A stretch of DNA of 64,000 nt from Isoetes taiwanensis. Taxonomy: Eukaryota > Streptophyta > Lycopodiopsida > Isoetales > Isoetaceae. Below the pieces are notes generated by a model. That model was not told the DNA's origin. It did no database searches and saw only the letters and a list, made by a program, of their open reading frames with translations. Both the position numbers and the translations under genes were made by a program. How positions within the stretch are numbered: the first letter of the stretch is position 1; every line of letters begins with the position of its first letter. Location of the stretch: assembly GCA_021234155.1 (NCBI GenBank), contig JAJEKV010000030.1:16916003-16980002 (forward strand), written 5' to 3'. Positions 60,622 through 64,000 of the stretch are shown here, piece after piece.

Positions 60622-62814
60622 CTACAATTGCTTTGGAAGTTGTGATAACAATGTCTCATGGACTTCATCCGCAAGTGAAATGTCAGGCTTGCCCCTTCAA
60701 ATTTGTGTTTTACTTTCTTGAATGGGATTCGAACCCCAATCACAGATTCTACAGGTACCAAAACATTCTTAGTGGGAAGCAGTTTATACTTATTGTGGCA
60801 GCCTGGGATTAGTTCATAATATTGTCCTTCAATGACACTAGTGCCAGCAGAGTATTCATTTCCATAGTCATCAATTGAATCTTCTTCCAATGCACTAGTA
60901 ACAGTGCCCAGCGTTGCTGGGCATAAGTTCAACCTGTAAATGTTTTGGCCGCAATAAAAAAAAGATGCAGTAATAGTCTAAGTTTTGTAACTTCTTATTA
61001 TAACAAAAACTTTTTAAAGCTTTAACTACATTTTAAATGAAACCTAGCTCCTTCATGTTAGATAATATTGCATTTCGTATCTTTTTGAGGTTTGAGGTTT
61101 TTCTACCCTTGTTTACCCAGGCAAAATTGAAAACCGGTTAATGACAGACCTGTTAATGGTCCCACTATTTTGCAACTGGCATTCTGCTCTAACTAATGTC
61201 AATGAACTTGTTGTTAGTTCCTCCACGTTGTAAGAGGCCAACGTTTTTATTACGTAATGAAATAACATAGTTTTTATTACATGGGAACATAGTATGAAAC
61301 ACCTTCCCCGTTGTCTGGTGCTGCAAAAGACACAAATACATCTGAAACAGCTACAGTGTCATCTAAACCAGCCTCGTCTTCTGCATACAAAACTTTCACA
61401 TCATTTTCAGCTTCACCACGAGAGGCAATATGATCTATGGGCTCCAAACTTTTTAGAGACCATTCTCCACAATGTTTAATGTTCTCACAATTCAACCAAT
61501 TGAAGATCATGCAAGCATCACAAAAGCACGAGAGTGGTCTGCATAGCAACTTTGTTGGATCTGCTGGGTTTATAGTTGACACAGAATGTATCTGCTGAGT
61601 ACCAGGTAAAGTCTTGCAATTGAATGCTTGCTGCCTGTTCACATCTATTTTTCCAACCTCCCAAGACAGACACCCTTTCACAATCCGATTCCTTGGCCCT
61701 TAAAACTGCACATGCTGTTTCTGCACCTGTCACTGGCATGCCATTTTGTTTTCTCTGCTCGCTCTCAAGCCACAACTTTGCTATACCAGCCTCGCCATCA
61801 TGTGTGCCTTTCCCATGGCCAGATCCAAAGAAATTCCATATCACTCGAATTTTATTTTCAACATGGTATCTACAGATTCCATACCATGCCCGTGCAGATT
61901 TGAATTGAGATGCACAACCATCCGACCACACATAATGAAGGTTTATGTGTCCACCTCCATTATTCTTAAGCCACCCCAAATGTAATTTAAAACCATGTTG
62001 CACAAAATGAGTGTCATGCTTCCCCATCATCCTAAAAATAGAAATGCACTGCTTTTTTAAGCTTACCTTCTATTTTCATCATTGAAATATGGACCAAAAT
62101 ACTAATTTGATCAGGATTCCAATGCTCGGATTGCACTTCTGTCCCTGGTTTCAATGTGTAGTTCTCTGCAAAGTCAACAAATGCACAACACACTATTATC
62201 CCGAGTTTCTCAACACATCTTTTAAACTGTTTCCCTCCGCCCGGTGGCCTTTTGTAAAGTTATGATCTCAGAAACTTAGCAAGCTGAATTTTCATGTTCT
62301 TTAACAAAACAGATGCTTTGTCATTCTGATCAACTAATCTAAGCCTTCTGGATGTACCCTTTTTGGATGGCTCATTGACATATGCATATACTTGCCAGTC
62401 GACATTCTGAATTCCATCTTCCTCGTTTGGACAAATGTCTAATTTCTTCACTCCACATTCATCACATTCACCTTTGATGCATTTTAGTTTATGCCATTCA
62501 TCCGTCACATATTTCTCGCAAACTGTTGACCTCCACAAGATACTAACATTATCAAAAGTCTTCTTGTTTGCTTGACATACTCCATTGTTTTGCTGGCATG
62601 CACAGACACTGCAGCAGCAAGTGCAATTAACATGTAGGGATCTCTTCATATCATTGAAGGCCTTTCTGTATAGATCTGCTTGCTCATGTTTGACACATCA
62701 GCATGTGTTTCGCTCCTTCAATTTCCTTATGCAATCAGGTTTCAGATACTCGAACTGTCGAAGGCAAATTTTGGTATCAGGGTTCTGATATACAAACTGT
62801 TGATAAAGCTCAGA
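60622..62814 (-). pseudogene. DDD-type transposase exon 2, second copy
   Basis: From SELYQQFVYQNPDTK (62814) to the stop at 60622. It keeps long open stretches: NVDWQVYAYVNEPSKKGTSR (62260-62649), and KHDTHFVQHGF...YVWSDGCASQFKSARAW...GSGHGKGTHDGEAG in one frame (61518-62030), so the second and third Asp can be seen together. The splice acceptor is TTGCAA instead of TTGCAG. Helitron DNA at 60895-61280 interrupts the C-terminal part. Confidence 0.72.
60895..61280 (-). mobile_element. Helitron 3' end fragment
   Basis: Inserted before TGCATTGG of the transposase. Minus-strand end is hairpin (60922-60906) then CTAG (60898-60895) followed by T. The family 5' start TCTTATATTATAATG is absent, and about 15 bases of host sequence are missing, so the 5' end is truncated or deleted. 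Same family as 66-3890. Confidence 0.8.
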
Positions 62815-62882
62815 TTGCAATAACAAAAGCATGAAAGACCATGTTAGCAAAATGATGTCGGCAACCAGATGCCAAAAGTACC

Positions 62883-63984
62883 TTGTGAGCGTTGTGTGGG
62901 CGCCTCGTTGGTGTGCATTGTTTAGGTCATCGTCGTCTCTAAAATGAAGGACATTTTGATTTAGTAGATGCACTGCTAGTCTTATGACATGCGGCTCTTG
63001 TTCTTGTAAGTCATAGGATAGGATTCTCCAGCATGCTTCTATTGCGGAGAAGTATCTCGCATTTAGGTAGTGTGCAATTTCGTCCTGATTTGGTTCGGAG
63101 GGTGTGCTACTGATTGGTAGATTCTGGTATTCTAGTGTCGCCGAGATCATATCTGGTCCTTTGTATATATATTTGTAAAGATATTTGACTGATTTGATAT
63201 GGGCACATATTTCAACATTGATATGGCAGTTGAAATATGTGGAGAGCCATTTGTTGTGCGGTACAACCCATCTATTGTCTATATGATTTCCGTTGCGGAT
63301 TATGTATCGGCCATTGTCTCGTCTTCTATACTTTACTTTTCCGCCATGTATTGTAGTTTCTTCTTGGAATTCCTTTGGGTATTGTTTTGTGCATCTTCCG
63401 TCTTTCATGCATGGGGATTGTGGGTTTAAAAGTCCACATGGGCCATGTATCATGCTAGTTGTGACAATCGTATATAGTTGTGCCTCTGTTTGTGGGTCTG
63501 GAAGTTCTGCTGACACTATTTTATCAAAATCTGCAGGGGTCTGTGGTTTGCCATTATGGTGGACCATCAAGAGTTCGTGTGCATGTGGTAGGCCTCGTTT
63601 TTGGAACTCTATCACGTAGATTTTTCCTATAATCGCGCCAAGGATCTCCTTCTTTATTATGAGGTCTAATAGTTCTTTTAGCTTCATTTGGAAGACACGT
63701 GCTATGAGGTTTGGACGATCAGATGGTGTTTGTTTTTGTAGTAGCTCTCTTGTGATTTCTATCCAGTTTGGATTCGCAGTCATGGTTATGAAATAGTCTG
63801 GTTTGCCTAAAGTTCGTACAATTGCTATAGCATCGTGGTATAGCTGGTTTGTGTTTCTTGGTGAACTGGTATGGCTTGATGGCAAAATGATACGTCTTCC
63901 TATGTTTGATGCTGTTGCTGCAGGCCGCCCAATTGCATCCTCTATGCCTTGGCATATCTCAGATCTGAATATTTGCTGATTCAT
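62883..63984 (-). pseudogene. Helitron Rep (HUH) domain, partial
   Basis: Frame (open to the window edge) has FITMTANPNWIEITRELL (Helitron-like N domain), RGLPHAHELLMV (the HUH metal site, residues 134-136) and KYLYKYIYKGPD (catalytic Tyr pair region, residues 268-274), ending HQRGAHTTLT. The C-terminal helicase is missing: at residue about 367 the frame runs into intron sequence of the Sola-like element (YFWHLVADIILLTW). Rep nicks and joins single strands in rolling-circle transposition. The N-terminus lies at or beyond the window end. It could be the driver of the Helitrons in this window, if of the same family. Confidence 0.88.
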
Positions 63985-64000
63985 TCTAACATAGTTAAGG

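Larger units (their letters stand above)
58711..62882 (-). mobile_element. Inverted partial copy of the Sola-like element
   Basis: Matches 21450-25275 in reverse orientation. It contains the HAD exon (+), last exon (+), convergent palindrome and transposase exon 2 (-), so the convergent layout is the same. Both element ends are missing: the left edge abuts LINE DNA and the right edge (62882) abuts a Helitron Rep frame. A Helitron 3' fragment is inserted at 60895-61280. Confidence 0.92.

Overview
The window reads as nuclear DNA of a land plant with a large, transposon-dominated genome. The evidence is plant-type kinase, hAT (DUF659), CACTA (Tnp2/DUF4218), LINE (zf-RVT) and Helitron proteins, GT..AG introns, plant initiator-Met primer-binding sites on LTR elements, and AT-rich spacers. 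A seed-free plant such as a fern or lycophyte is my guess from the non-angiosperm feel of the proteins; this is inference only. Almost nothing here is a clean single-copy host gene. The best host candidate is a receptor-like kinase at 42.1-44.8 kb.

Layout. 66-3890 is a minus-strand non-autonomous Helitron carrying an OST5/TMEM258-like exon. 4045-6022 is a short copia-type LTR element with a 289-codon ORF and a GACCC target duplication. 8236-13416 is a three-LTR tandem array (LTR-int-LTR-int-LTR) bounded by AATAA. 13.4-19.2 kb is unassigned apart from tandem duplications and three long hairpins near 18.4-18.9 kb. 19280-31081 is a minus-strand hAT transposase gene split by a 9.27-kb element (19953-29224) with 22-bp terminal inverted repeats and a 4-bp ATTT duplication. 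That inner element carries a DDD-type transposase gene (+) converging on a multi-exon gene (-) with a coiled coil, an acidic region and an FCP1/HAD-like domain. A cluster of TTCGCGTACGCGAA palindromes (31.5 kb) and an 8-bp-TSD MITE (32.4 kb) follow.

35.5-44.8 kb is a segmental array of lectin receptor kinase 3' ends (-) and broken isopropylmalate dehydratase small-subunit fragments (+). One unit is interrupted by a purine-rich Helitron (36875-38301) whose empty site survives in the sister copy at 41877/41878. The longest kinase copy predicts signal peptide, bulb-type lectin, seven membrane spans and then a kinase, an unusual architecture. 45.05-48.06 kb and 52.37-55.29 kb are direct duplicates carrying nested CACTA ends; the intervening DNA holds a CACTA Tnp2 gene. 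A degenerate LINE (55289-58710) joins an inverted second copy of the DDD/HAD element (58711-62882). That copy is in turn joined to a Helitron Rep gene running to the window end.

How the parts relate: the region is a stack of nested and duplicated mobile elements. Most of their genes are broken by frameshifts, stops or chimeric junctions. The two items most worth attention are the transposon with a HAD-domain partner gene, present in two copies with the same convergent layout, and the lectin-7TM-kinase reading frame.
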